Source: Gammaproteobacteria bacterium (lineage in GTDB: Bacteria > Pseudomonadota > Gammaproteobacteria > Arenicellales > Poriferihabitantaceae). Taken from it: a stretch of DNA of 64,000 nucleotides. The DNA is taken from NCBI GenBank assembly GCA_026709505.1, contig JAPOSW010000072.1, positions 62,001 to 126,000 on the forward strand, read 5' to 3'. Positions 1 through 10,543 of the stretch are shown piece after piece. The position numbers and the translations under genes are program-made. Position 1 is the stretch's first letter; every line of letters starts with the position of its first letter. A model generated the notes under the pieces. It was not told the DNA's origin. It searched no databases and saw nothing but the letters and a program-made list of their open reading frames with translations.

Positions 1-142
1 TCTGTCCATTGCTGTCCTCTCCCAGTTGCTCAAGACTCATACCTGATAAAGCGAAGGCCATCAAGAGAAACCGATGTTCTGATAAACTTGACCATTCAAA
101 TGCATTAGCAAATTACACATTTCTCTTCATAGAAAACAGCCT

Positions 143-1186
143 ATGTATGTGACCACTAATCTAGCTTCAAGTCTAGACCAAAATGCCCTGAACACGGATT
201 TAGGTCAAAGTGCCGAAAACCTGCTTGCAACGAGCATGATGCTCGTAAATGAGGAGATGATGGGGGTTAATCGGACAATAGAAAAAAGACTGGACTCCGA
301 TATATCGCTGATTAATGAAATGTCGGAATACATCATCCAAAGTGGAGGCAAGCGTCTGAGGCCTCTTATCCTTCTTCTCTGTGCCAAGTGCTGCGGATAT
401 CAGGGCACAAAGCATATCCAGCTTGCAGCCGTCATTGAATTCATACATACGGCAACTTTATTGCATGATGATGTCGTCGATGCCTCAGGTACCCGGCGCG
501 GCCGACCAAGTGCCAATCATGTCTGGGGCAATGGCGCGAGCATTCTGGTGGGGGATTTCCTGTATTCAAGAGCATTTGAAATGATGATTGAAACCGATAG
601 CATGGAAGTCATGCAAATCATGGCCAGTGCGACCAATGCAATCGCAGAGGGAGAAGTCCTTCAACTTATCAACAGTTTCTCTGCCGGGACGACCGAAGAC
701 CAGTATATGGATACCATTGAGCGCAAGACGGCAAAGTTGTTCGAGTCTGCGGCACATATCGCTGGAGTAATTACCAATCAAAAACCGGAAATCAATCGCT
801 GTCTTGCCAGATATGGACTCCACCTCGGTATCTCCTTTCAGCTGATTGACGATATTCTGGATTACATAGCTGACGATGCATTCATGGGTAAAGACCCAGG
901 AGACGATCTGGCAGAGGGCAAACTGACTCTGCCATTGATTCACGCCCTTGAGAGAGTAGATGCAAAACACAGACAGTCGCTATGTGATGCGATTGGGAAT
1001 CGTGACAGAAAGCGCATTTCGGAAATTCTGGAAATCGTGAAGGCAGCTGGCTCTATCGACTACACGCTGGAGAAGGCCTATACCCATACTGAAACCGCAA
1101 GGCAATTCGCCAATCAATTGCCTGCAAACCAATACCGAGATGCACTTCTGTCTCTTGCGGAATTCTCCGTGATTCGAAACCGGTAA
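143..1186 (+). CDS. ispB: Octaprenyl/polyprenyl diphosphate synthase (the real start is probably internal, near MLVNEEMMGVNR)
   Basis: Trans-prenyltransferase motifs GGKRLRP, LLHDDVVD, FQLIDDILDY, GKDPGDDLAEGKLTLPLI. Confidence 0.93.
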   Translation: MYVTTNLASSLDQNALNTDLGQSAENLLATSMMLVNEEMMGVNRTIEKRLDSDISLINEMSEYIIQSGGKRLRPLILLLCAKCCGYQGTKHIQLAAVIEFIHTATLLHDDVVDASGTRRGRPSANHVWGNGASILVGDFLYSRAFEMMIETDSMEVMQIMASATNAIAEGEVLQLINSFSAGTTEDQYMDTIERKTAKLFESAAHIAGVITNQKPEINRCLARYGLHLGISFQLIDDILDYIADDAFMGKDPGDDLAEGKLTLPLIHALERVDAKHRQSLCDAIGNRDRKRISEILEIVKAAGSIDYTLEKAYTHTETARQFANQLPANQYRDALLSLAEFSVIRNR

Positions 1187-1224
1187 ATTATTCCAGGAAG
1201 TTTGATTCTGCCGTAATTGCAAGT

Positions 1225-2895
1225 TCACAAATCAAGCAGTACTCTGAAGCGATCCCTGATTTTTTGATCTGCAGCTCTATCCAGATAACCCGGAGAATCC
1301 TGTTGAAGTATCTCTTCAACCTGCAAATGGGCTTTTTGTTGAATATTCAAGCTGCCTGGCAACTTCCAGGCTTCTGGCGATTCACGGTCGGCTAGTTCCG
1401 GATAGAAATACTCTTTTTGCATTGCTTCCAGAGTGTGTCCACCTCCCAGAAAATGCCCCTCCCCTGTGACAGCGTTCATGATTGCATCAAGTCCCAGGGT
1501 TTCCTGATTGACTTCGATACCTCGAATCATGCGATAGACATGCGAGAGCATTTCATCATCGATAACAAACGACTCGAAAGAGACTCCCAATAGACTTGCC
1601 ATCATTCCGGAAGATTCATAAATCATGTTGGCACCGGATAATCCAGTAGCAAGAGCCGACAGTGCCTTCTCAAATCCCATTTGGGCATTCGGTACCTTGG
1701 CATCAGCCATGCACGCAGCAACACCTGATGGCAGTCCGAGGTGGTTCGTCAACTGCGCTGAAGCGGCATTCAGCAAGGCAATATCGCCGCCGCCACCGGC
1801 AAATGCACCAATACGCAGGTCAATTACAAATGGCCAGTTGGAGAAAATCATTGGATACCCCGGAGCAAATACATTAACCATGGTCAATGCGGCTAATGTC
1901 TCGGCGAGAGTCGCTGCCAGCATTCCGGCTAGAGTTGCCGGGGATGTTGCTCCTGACTGGGCTACAATGATTGCATTTATAGGCATACCGTACTTTATCG
2001 CTTCAAGAGCCACTTCAAATGCATCTTCGCCATAGCGAAGTGGTGAAATAACTGGACTGATATGCACCTTGCAGAATGGTTGCTTGCTGAAATATCCATC
2101 GCCACCCAGTGCCAAATCAAACATTTCAATGACTGGGGCAACATGTCTGTCCATAAAAAAGCTGGTTCCGATTGGTTTTCTTGTGCCTCGAAGCATGGCA
2201 TAGGCAGTGTTGACATCCAGATCAAAGGGGTCAACTACATCCGTTGCAACACAGCAACGGGTAAACCATGCAACATTTTTCAGTGAGTCTGCAAGTCTTG
2301 CGAAGTCGTATAGATCACGCAGTGTCGAAGGACGATAATTGGCAGTCTGTGGATCAAGTGTTTGCACAGCAGCTCCGCCTGTCCCAAAGTAGACTGCACT
2401 CCCTCCTACTTCAATGTCATGTCGCGAATCTCGACCATGAAGAACAAACGTCTTGCAGGATTGATCAATAATATCCTCAATCATGGGGCGTGGAAAACAC
2501 AGCCTTCCGATGTCATTTGTCCGGGCTCCCTTTTCACAAGCATTGTCAACCAGCCTTGTGGGGCATTGAGCCATGCCGGTCTCCTCAAGGATTTGCAAGG
2601 CACAGTCATAGATCGAAGTGATATCCCGTTTTGATAGAGGCTTGTACTGGCCTCCGATTGGACCTGCCGGGCACACATCAAATTCCGGTGCTCTGCTACG
2701 GAGCTCATGCATCCATTCACGGGATCGAATCTGTCCGCGCCTGCCTCGTCGACTTCCCCCGTTCATTCTTATATGCCCGGACTCGCCTGTTGGGCCTGTC
2801 ATACTGGCATGGATCGATAATGACCCCCGGATATTGATCGCCAAGGATTTCAAATTCAACCAGTTGCCCAATATCGCTGTGTCCAGGATTGACAA
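1225..2895 (-). CDS. Trimethylamine methyltransferase (MttB) family protein, non-pyrrolysine type; likely start near 2802
   Basis: MttB-family pattern (GGSRRGRRG N-terminus, LEETGM, YFGTGGAAVQTLD, central GATSPATLAG, C-terminal GEGHFLGGGHTLEAM). Confidence 0.85.
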   Translation of the reverse strand: MSILDTAILGNWLNLKSLAINIRGSLSIHASMTGPTGESGHIRMNGGSRRGRRGQIRSREWMHELRSRAPEFDVCPAGPIGGQYKPLSKRDITSIYDCALQILEETGMAQCPTRLVDNACEKGARTNDIGRLCFPRPMIEDIIDQSCKTFVLHGRDSRHDIEVGGSAVYFGTGGAAVQTLDPQTANYRPSTLRDLYDFARLADSLKNVAWFTRCCVATDVVDPFDLDVNTAYAMLRGTRKPIGTSFFMDRHVAPVIEMFDLALGGDGYFSKQPFCKVHISPVISPLRYGEDAFEVALEAIKYGMPINAIIVAQSGATSPATLAGMLAATLAETLAALTMVNVFAPGYPMIFSNWPFVIDLRIGAFAGGGGDIALLNAASAQLTNHLGLPSGVAACMADAKVPNAQMGFEKALSALATGLSGANMIYESSGMMASLLGVSFESFVIDDEMLSHVYRMIRGIEVNQETLGLDAIMNAVTGEGHFLGGGHTLEAMQKEYFYPELADRESPEAWKLPGSLNIQQKAHLQVEEILQQDSPGYLDRAADQKIRDRFRVLLDL

Positions 2896-5184
2896 ATGCG
2901 AGAGCGAGATTGATTCCAGTTCGATGGCCGTACTGTCCGGAAGTAACCGATCCGATCAAAGGATCTTTAAAATAAACGGGTGTTCCGGAATGAGCATAGG
3001 CATGATCACAATCAACGGATATTGAAACCAGTTTGCGCTTGGGTTGATATTCAAGCTGTCGGATCAGGCCTTGCTTTCCAACAAAGTACGGCTTGTCGAG
3101 TTTGACAAATCTTCCAAGTCCGGTCTCGATCGGGTTGTATTCCCGAATAAGGTCACTTTTCCAGGCCAGGCAGCCTTTTTCAATGTGCATCGATTCAGTT
3201 GCATACAGACCGAAGTGCACGAAACCGAATTTTTCTCCTGCGCTTACCAGTGCTTGCCAAACCTGACAGAGACTTGAATTTTCCACATGCAGTTCATAAG
3301 CCAGCTCGCCTGAAAAACTCACGCTCATTGCGACCAGGCGTACCTGGCCAATCATTATTTTGCGAACTGCCATCCACGGAAAGACCTCCGCTGAGATGGA
3401 ACATCCGGTTAATAATGCGTTCAACAGATGTCTCGATTCCGGACCTGCAAGCACCAATGTTGTATGGCTTTCTGTCATTTCCAAAACCTGTACATCCTTT
3501 GGCTTTTAGCAATTCAGCCAGTCCCTGTCATGCATTTCGGATGTCGCTGCCGAACCATACCAGAAGGCATCTTCAGCAAGCCAGGCAATCGTTGCCTCAG
3601 AAAGAATATTGCCAGCTTCACTCAACAGGTAACAAAGCCTTACATCACCAATACGAGCAGGCATATTCCCGCAAATTATCGTATCCAGAAAATCCCTGGC
3701 TCCCGGCCTGCTGATTTCATAGCGGTTGAATCCTGACACTTCCATTAAACCAACACCGTTTACCAATTGCCTGACCTCTTCGGCAACCACTTCTTTAGTT
3801 GAATTAAACCGAAATCCGGGTTCATCGACAAACGCTCGGCTGGGTTTGAAGAAGAGGGATCTCTCCCACCCTGCCACAACACCCCAATGACAGTTCAACT
3901 GGTCAAGCACTGAATACAGTGGTGTAGTACGCACCTGTCTACTTGCTGATCGGTATTCGCGAGGAAGGACATAATGGAATTCGTTCCGATAATCCTCAAT
4001 CGCTTTGTCCAGAGTGAATCTCTGGTTTGCATACCCTGCAAATCGTCTCGGATCCAGATACCACGCATCCCACTCTGCTTCACCATGGACAATCATTTCC
4101 GCAAGAATTTTGCCCAGTCCGCCCCCTTCGCCAATTCAGGCACGCAAGCCAAGACAGGCGAAAGCGTTTGGCAAGCCCGGAATCGGACCTACAAGCGGCG
4201 CACCATCCGGTGTGTAGGTTATGGGTCCGTTCACCACTGTATGTATTCCGGTTTCCGTAAGACACGGCATTCGCTTGAATATGCGTTCCATATTGTCGAG
4301 ACATCGATCAAGGTCGGAATCACGCAAGGATCTGGAAAATCCCGGATCAATGCCATCCAGACCAAATGGCTTGCATGCCTGTTCGTAAACCCCAACCAAC
4401 AGGCCATGCTTTTCCTACCGGGAATAGAAATCGTCGCCTGGATCCCGAATAATAGGAACGCGTTTTTCCAGAAATTCGATATCGGGTATGGGTTCGGTCA
4501 GAAAATACATATGCTCAAGAGAGACGACCGGATGGCTCACGCCAAGCATATGACCGACTTCGTTGGCTCGATAACCGCTGGCATTCACCAGAATTTCGCA
4601 AACGATGTCACCTTCCCGGGCATGTATCAGAAACTCGTTGCTTTTGGTTCTTGAGATTGATTCCACAGGATTGAAACGCTGGATTTCGGCTCCTGCATTG
4701 CGAGCATTATGAGCCAGGGAAAAACAAAGCTGGGCAGGATCAATATCTCCGTCAAGTGGGTCCCACCACGCTCCGAGCAGACCGTCGATTGAAATCAGGG
4801 GATGTCGGTTGCCCACTTCTGATGGACTGATGAATTCCATTTCTACGCCAACACATGCCGCCATGCCGATGAAGTGCTTATAGCAGTCAACCTGATCATG
4901 AGTATGGGCAAGGCGCATTCCGCCGGTAAGGTGATAGTTGATTGGGCGTTCCTGATCTACTGATAACTTGCGATAAAGGTCAATGCTGTATCTCTTCAGA
5001 GCCACCATGGTCTGATTTGCTCCAAACTGGGTGACTTGTGCGGCAGCATGCCAGGTAGATCCAGAAGCCAACTCGTCTCGTTCAAGGAGTATTACATCCG
5101 TCCACCCTTCCTGAATCAGATGGTAGAGGGTTGAACACCCTGCTATCCCACCCCGATAATCACGACACGAGCACTATTTTTCAC
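2717..5184 (-). pseudogene. Dimethylglycine/sarcosine dehydrogenase-like protein (FAD-DAO + GcvT domains), degraded
   Basis: Four ORF pieces (4415-5071, 4136-4399, 3506-4096, 2717-3484) are colinear and in one frame. They are separated by TAG (4415-4417), TGA (4136-4138) and TAA (3506-3508). The N-terminal VVIIGxGIAGCSTLYHL Rossmann motif needs a 1-base frameshift in a G run near 5150; apparent GTG start at 5184. Confidence 0.85.
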
Positions 5185-5330
5185 AGGCAAACCTCATGAG
5201 GAATCAGCAATGGTCTTAATGGTTTATTGCAGTTATTTGGAAGCAGGGGGAGATTTTATTATCAATTTAGACTGAACTGTTATGCATGGCAACCTTTGCT
5301 GAATTTTCGAGCACAAACTCTGGATCAAGG

Positions 5331-5377
5331 AGCGAATTAGCCCGAATTAGCCCGAATTAGCCCGAATTAGCCCGAAT
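5331..5377. repeat. 10-bp tandem repeat (CCCGAATTAG)n, about 5 units
   Basis: gcgaattag cccgaattag cccgaattag cccgaattag cccgaat read directly. Confidence 0.95.
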
Positions 5378-5403
5378 GTGACAGAATGAACCAATAAAAA
5401 TGG

Positions 5404-6774
5404 CTAAATTGTTTTCCAAACTGCACCTCGACCCTTTCCAGAAAGTATGACCAAACCCTTTCCTTTCAAAGCTATGAGATCTTTTCTTAGCCTCCGTTCA
5501 TCTGTTTGAGAACCAAGCGCCATTCGAATATGCCGAAGAGCCATAGCATCATCTGACTGCTTGAGAATTGCAAATACTGCCCTCTGTTGTTCGGTCAGAT
5601 CATGGTCCTGATAATGTGGTTGGGTATATTCTGGGTTCCAAAAACGCACAGTCACATAGTCATGATGTCCTTCAATTTCAGGGTGCGGCAAACCTGCAGA
5701 GATTGCCAGTTCTGCTATTTTAATTGTCCCTCTCCCCCATGCCTCGATAATACCGCGTGTATAAAAAACACGAGCAATGATGGGGTTCCATGGACGCGAT
5801 TCATGAGGTTTGAAGAGGTCATTTGGAGCTATGCCAAAGTGCAATGGCCCGACTGAAGTTATCTCAAGCCGATCATCGTAAATTGCAAGTCCAATCGAAC
5901 CTCCGCCCATAGCATAATCTCGATGGCACAAGGCATTCGCCAGTGCCTCTCGTACAGCCAAGGGCGGGTAAAGTGGCTTGTCGATGCGTTCCATTCGACC
6001 AGATTCGAAATGACTTGCAATGGGAATCGTATCACGTAAAAACCTCATGCCACTTTCAAGAAGTGCGAAAGCATTTCCAATGAATTGGCGGTTATCAAGG
6101 AACTCGGAACGATCAGTGCCTCGAAATCGGGCTACACGCAATAAGCACTGCGGCATTACCGTTTCGAGAAATTCCGCTTTGCCGAACAACACTGCAGCTG
6201 CTCTCAAGATGTTGCCTCCTCGGATTAGCCCCAATCCTCGCAATAAATCCTCCGCATTTCTGCCGCCCGGTTCGGCAAGTCTTCCATTCTGAACTGCTTC
6301 TGTGACTGTTTTACGTATTTCGGCGGTATCCAGATCGTCTAATGTCCAATCTTTTGCAGGTCGATTTTCCCAACGTTGCTCATCATGCATGCGTTCCAGT
6401 AGCAGTTGGTTTTGTTGCTCGGAAGTCATCTTCCTTGTTGTATTGCCGACTCGCAGATAAGAGTTACCACGGTACTGATACGGCTGCGATGCACCAGGCG
6501 CCACCTTGACTGATATTATTTCCAAGCTTCCCGATACTGGAATGCGACTGACTTCTGGAAACGCAGGTGGCTCGATTCGCATAATCTCAGCGCTCAACTG
6601 CTCAAGTGTCCGATCACTAACCTGTTGACCTGCGACTTGGCACTCCGGCTTGATACCAAATAGCACATATCCACCACGTTGGTTGAGCATGGCACAAACG
6701 GTTTTTGCCGCCTCATTGCGCATACCAGTGCTAGCTTTGAATTCCAGCATCTCGGATTCGCCCTTTGCAGTCAT
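5404..6774 (-). CDS. AlbA_2/Schlafen-type ATP-binding putative transcriptional regulator
   Basis: SEMLEFKAS...AKTVCAMLNQRGGYVLFGI and REALANALCHRDYAMGGGSIGLAIYDDRLEITSVG. Confidence 0.85.
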   Translation of the reverse strand: MTAKGESEMLEFKASTGMRNEAAKTVCAMLNQRGGYVLFGIKPECQVAGQQVSDRTLEQLSAEIMRIEPPAFPEVSRIPVSGSLEIISVKVAPGASQPYQYRGNSYLRVGNTTRKMTSEQQNQLLLERMHDEQRWENRPAKDWTLDDLDTAEIRKTVTEAVQNGRLAEPGGRNAEDLLRGLGLIRGGNILRAAAVLFGKAEFLETVMPQCLLRVARFRGTDRSEFLDNRQFIGNAFALLESGMRFLRDTIPIASHFESGRMERIDKPLYPPLAVREALANALCHRDYAMGGGSIGLAIYDDRLEITSVGPLHFGIAPNDLFKPHESRPWNPIIARVFYTRGIIEAWGRGTIKIAELAISAGLPHPEIEGHHDYVTVRFWNPEYTQPHYQDHDLTEQQRAVFAILKQSDDAMALRHIRMALGSQTDERRLRKDLIALKGKGLVILSGKGRGAVWKTI

Positions 6775-7117
6775 ATCGATAATATCGTCAAGTGTCCAAG
6801 ATACATCTCCCTAGACATTCATCTACGTTTTGTTGACTTTTGATTTATGACTTGATTTATTTTACCGGCTCCTCAACTTCAAGACTTAAACCAAGCTATT
6901 CAATTTGAATTAGAACGAGCCATGCTTTGCATGAATTTATCAAATCATACTTCAAAGTTGAGTTGAGGCATCTGTAATAATATTGACATTGACAACATTC
7001 ATCAAATCAGTCCCGGGGATTGATTATATATTTGTGTATTTTTGGGGTTGTTATTTCACGGTAAACGCTATGACACTTTACCTTCCCTTGAATTTATCGA
7101 GCTAGCTCAACCCGACT

Positions 7118-7738
7118 TCAAACTGAACTGAAAAGTACTGGATAGAGCGACCCGGCAAGCAGACAGCCCGTGACAATGTTGAACCGTCTAAGTCGAATCG
7201 GGTCGTCCAGAAAACGCCTCACTTGAACACCAAGGAGAGTCCAGGCAATCAAGCAGGGTATGCAGACCAGTCCGAACAACACTACAACCAGTGTAATCCC
7301 AAGAATCGGATCGATGGGAGGAATATAGGCAGTGACCGCTGTCAAACCCATGGTCCATGCCTTTGGGTTAACCCACTGAAAACTAGCAGCCTGTAGAAAA
7401 GACAGAGGTTTATGCCGGGCATTTCCGGGCTTGTCTCCCTTGATGTCTTTTGGAGGAGAAGCCATGGCGATTTCCCATGACAGAAAAAGCAGGTAACAGG
7501 CCGAAACGATCCTGAGAATTCGGTATATCAACGGGTATGCTTCAAAAACCTGAACAATTCCGAGTCCGACTACGCTCAATAGGAATACAAATCCGATACA
7601 GATACCTGACATGTGAGGAATTGTCCGGTAGAACCCATAGTTGATGCCAGAGGACAGAAGCATCAGGTTGTTGGGACCGGGCGTTGCGGAAGCTATCAGC
7701 GAGAACAGCAAAATAGCAATGACATGTTCGATCATCAT
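7118..7738 (-). CDS. LysE family amino-acid exporter
   Basis: SLIASATPGPNNLMLLSSGINYGFYRTIPHMSGICIGF motif, multiple TM segments. Confidence 0.88.
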   Translation of the reverse strand: MMIEHVIAILLFSLIASATPGPNNLMLLSSGINYGFYRTIPHMSGICIGFVFLLSVVGLGIVQVFEAYPLIYRILRIVSACYLLFLSWEIAMASPPKDIKGDKPGNARHKPLSFLQAASFQWVNPKAWTMGLTAVTAYIPPIDPILGITLVVVLFGLVCIPCLIAWTLLGVQVRRFLDDPIRLRRFNIVTGCLLAGSLYPVLFSSV

Positions 7739-7880
7739 GCTGCAGACGAACTCATGGCTTTAGATACGAGTTTCAGTTTTTGTCATCATTAATGCGATTT
7801 GAGGAAGTACGGCATTGCGATCCCGAGTAGGCCGGGACATGACAAGACAGTTCATGGAACCGTTCAGTCAAGCAGAAAAT

Positions 7881-8654
7881 TCAGCTCGACTGGGATTTTA
7901 TAGACTGCTTAAGACTTCTGATCTCTTCCATGATTTCATTTTGCCTGGCCAGCATCTCCTCTCGCTCTTCGGTCGCATGGCCCTCATGCTCTGCCTGCAT
8001 TGCCGAAACGATGATGCCGATGAATAGATTCAGCACCGTGAACGAGGTGCATAAAATGAAGACCACAAAGAAAATCCAGGCATATGGAAAATTTACCATT
8101 ACCGGCCGGACAATCCCCATGGACCAGCTTTCCAGGGTCATGATTTGAAACAGCGAGTATGCCGAGGCCCCGATTGAGCCAAACCATTCTGGAAACAACC
8201 CCCCATAGAGTTTGGTTGCCATGACCGAAAACACGTAGAACACCAGCAGCATCAACATCACAATTGATCCCATTCCGGGTAGAGCCGCTACCAGACCGCC
8301 AACCACCTTGCGCAACGAGGGAAATGCGCTAACCAGTCTTAACACCCGAAGCACCCGCAGTGCTCTCAAAACAGATAGATTGCCGGTCGCTGGCACAAGC
8401 GAAATCGAAACCACCACAAAATCAAATATCCGCCAGGGGCTCCTGAAAAAAGCCAATCGATATACCCACAACTTGACCAGCACCTCGATCGTAAAAATGG
8501 CCAGTATGACACGATCAATTATGATCAACGCTGGGCCAGCGGTATCCATGACTTGCTTCTCGGTCTCTAGTCCGAGAGTGATTGCATTGACAATAATCAA
8601 AACAATGATGAACGATTCAAATCTCTTGCTTTCGATGAACTCTTTTAATTTCAT
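7881..8654 (-). CDS. Prokaryotic voltage-gated sodium channel (NaChBac/NavMs-like)
   Basis: S4 segment LRALRVLRVLRLV, selectivity filter TLESWSMG, S6 FTVLNLFIGIIVSAM, C-terminal coiled coil. Confidence 0.92.
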   Translation of the reverse strand: MKLKEFIESKRFESFIIVLIIVNAITLGLETEKQVMDTAGPALIIIDRVILAIFTIEVLVKLWVYRLAFFRSPWRIFDFVVVSISLVPATGNLSVLRALRVLRVLRLVSAFPSLRKVVGGLVAALPGMGSIVMLMLLVFYVFSVMATKLYGGLFPEWFGSIGASAYSLFQIMTLESWSMGIVRPVMVNFPYAWIFFVVFILCTSFTVLNLFIGIIVSAMQAEHEGHATEEREEMLARQNEIMEEIRSLKQSIKSQSS

Positions 8655-9081
8655 GACCTAGTCGACCCGATAAGGGGTGGTGTGGAACGGAAGGTGAATT
8701 CGAGCTGTTTCGAAGTAAACCCGACTCTATTCAGGGAAGAGTGTTGTCTTGTCGAAACATTCTTCGGAACAGGATAGACGAGCCAGTTCGATAAGGGCAT
8801 TACCGATTCAAGACATGCTCTCCCGCAGATTCAAAATCAGCACGACAATTCAATTGCCAGAATTTAACTTTGGGAGACCGAAATTATACGAGACTGAATT
8901 ATTCAAATTATCAACCTCCCGACACATTCTATTGGTCTCATCACAACCAGGGGGATGATTGCTAGAGGGGCAATGTTCATCATGGAGATGAAGTGATGGT
9001 GATGATGTGTTGGTTTTAGGGCATTTTCTATCCGGCACTTGCCAGTTCTGACACTTTTCACGTAGCCTTCTAGCTTCGATT

Positions 9082-9540
9082 TCAAGGAAGCGTTATATCC
9101 TGCTCAGGACGATCTAGGTGTTCGGATGACAACCACTCACTAGCTTCCATAGATAAACTCTTTGCATGGCTCACACACTCATTGACAACGCTGTCCGCAA
9201 CCAAATCACCCGAATAATCCACCGCATTGCGTTGCTTGCGCAAGGCATCTAGCATTATCATAGTGTCTTGGTCAAGACCAATGATTTTGGAAAGGGCGTG
9301 AATCATGGTCTGATGGTGTCCTGGTTTGCTGGTTAAGGTACGATACCCCTTGCTCATTAGAACCGCTTTTGCCAGTTGCATGATTGCCTTGTAGGCCGCA
9401 TCAAAACGGGTTTCATTGCTGACTGCCAATATTTCTGCATCCTGGATATTGCGCTAGGAGGCCTCCAGCAAGCGTTGAATTAACAGCGGGTCGGGTTCTA
9501 CGCGCTCCAACCTGGATACTAGTCGATCATCCAATGTCAC
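9082..9540 (-). pseudogene. HEPN-domain protein paired with an MNT nucleotidyltransferase; interrupted by in-frame TAG
   Basis: GTG start at 9540 overlaps the MNT stop. Frame reads MTLDDRLVSRLERVEPDPLLIQRLLEAS*RNIQDAEILAVSNETRFDAAYKAIMQ...GHHQTMIHAL...LRKQRNAVDY; TAG at 9454-9456. Confidence 0.8.
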
Positions 9541-10123
9541 CCTTGTCTCCAATAACATTAATTAAGGGCTTCGTCAGCACTTCCCGAACAAAAGCCGAGC
9601 CCTCCTGCTTTGCGGCAATCCATTCCTGAGCATTGTAAAGTTTCGGGTTTATTTCCCGACCAAGAATCTCCTGGGCAGAGTACAGCACTCCCACTGCTTC
9701 TCTAAACTGAATATCGCCAATTAACAATAGGTCGATATCACTACCTTGAGCGAGCTTGCCACTGGCAACAGATCCGAATACCATGGCCACATCAATTTTA
9801 TCGGAGAGCGGAGATAGACAATTTGCCAGGACATCTGCAATCCCGGAAGTTTTACGTAGGATACTCGCCAGTTCCTCGTAAATTAGACAGTTGGAGTTTG
9901 CCTGATAGATTACTTGACTTCCCTGGTGTTGCTTGCTCAATAAACCGGCTTTGGCTAGTTTGCTGAGTTCCTTGTGCAATGTACCCGGTACCGTGCCGGT
10001 TAAGCGGGCGATTTCACGTACATGGTAAGTCCGTTCCGGATTCAGCAGCAACAATGCCAATACCCGTTGGCGGTACTGTTTGAATAGAATGTTGATTAAT
10101 TCTGAAGACACCTGATCTTGCAA
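9527..10123 (-). CDS. wHTH + minimal nucleotidyltransferase (MNT) antitoxin-like protein
   Basis: N-terminal winged HTH (YHVREIARLTGTVPGTLHKELSKLAKAGLL), NTase motif GSVASGKLAQGSDIDLLLIG. Confidence 0.88.
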   Translation of the reverse strand: MQDQVSSELINILFKQYRQRVLALLLLNPERTYHVREIARLTGTVPGTLHKELSKLAKAGLLSKQHQGSQVIYQANSNCLIYEELASILRKTSGIADVLANCLSPLSDKIDVAMVFGSVASGKLAQGSDIDLLLIGDIQFREAVGVLYSAQEILGREINPKLYNAQEWIAAKQEGSAFVREVLTKPLINVIGDKGDIG

Positions 10124-10140
10124 TCCTCATTTACCTTTAT

Positions 10141-10180
10141 TGTAGCCTATTTTGCTACATTTGTAGCCTGTTTTGCTACA
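10141..10180. promoter_or_regulatory. Tandem palindromic operator upstream of the MNT/HEPN operon
   Basis: Two copies of TGTAGC-N7-GCTACA (10141-10159 and 10162-10180), 21-bp period, directly upstream of the HTH-MNT start at 10123. Confidence 0.7.
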
Positions 10181-10543
10181 CTCTAACTTTACTTCCAGGG
10201 TGAAAACGCAAGCGATGTTTTTCCCAAAACCCAGGGGATCACACATGATCAGTCATCAGTCTTTTCAGTCTCCAGTCCGGATGGGACCTTGTTGACGACA
10301 ATCTACACAATGATGATCGACTTAGATCGCCTGCCCCATGAACTCTCTTGACTTCATGACCTGGTCGCCCCGACAAGCAAATGGTATAGAATGAAGAACG
10401 GGCCCAGTCAATTTCGGGGTTGACCCGCTTTTTCTATCAAGTCACGCAAGACCTATCGATAATTGATCGAAACAATCTCCACGGACGGAATGTAGAGGCC
10501 AGACCGGCATCCCAGTACAAATTACCCCCGCCACAACCCTGCA

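Noticed and set aside
4415-4417. TAG in a methylamine-related gene next to an MttB homologue suggests pyrrolysine
   Set aside because: The same reading frame also contains TGA and TAA plus a frameshift, and TAG is used as an ordinary stop elsewhere (for example the end of the C39-ABC gene at about 29016). Decay is the simpler explanation; no pyl genes or tRNA-Pyl are visible.
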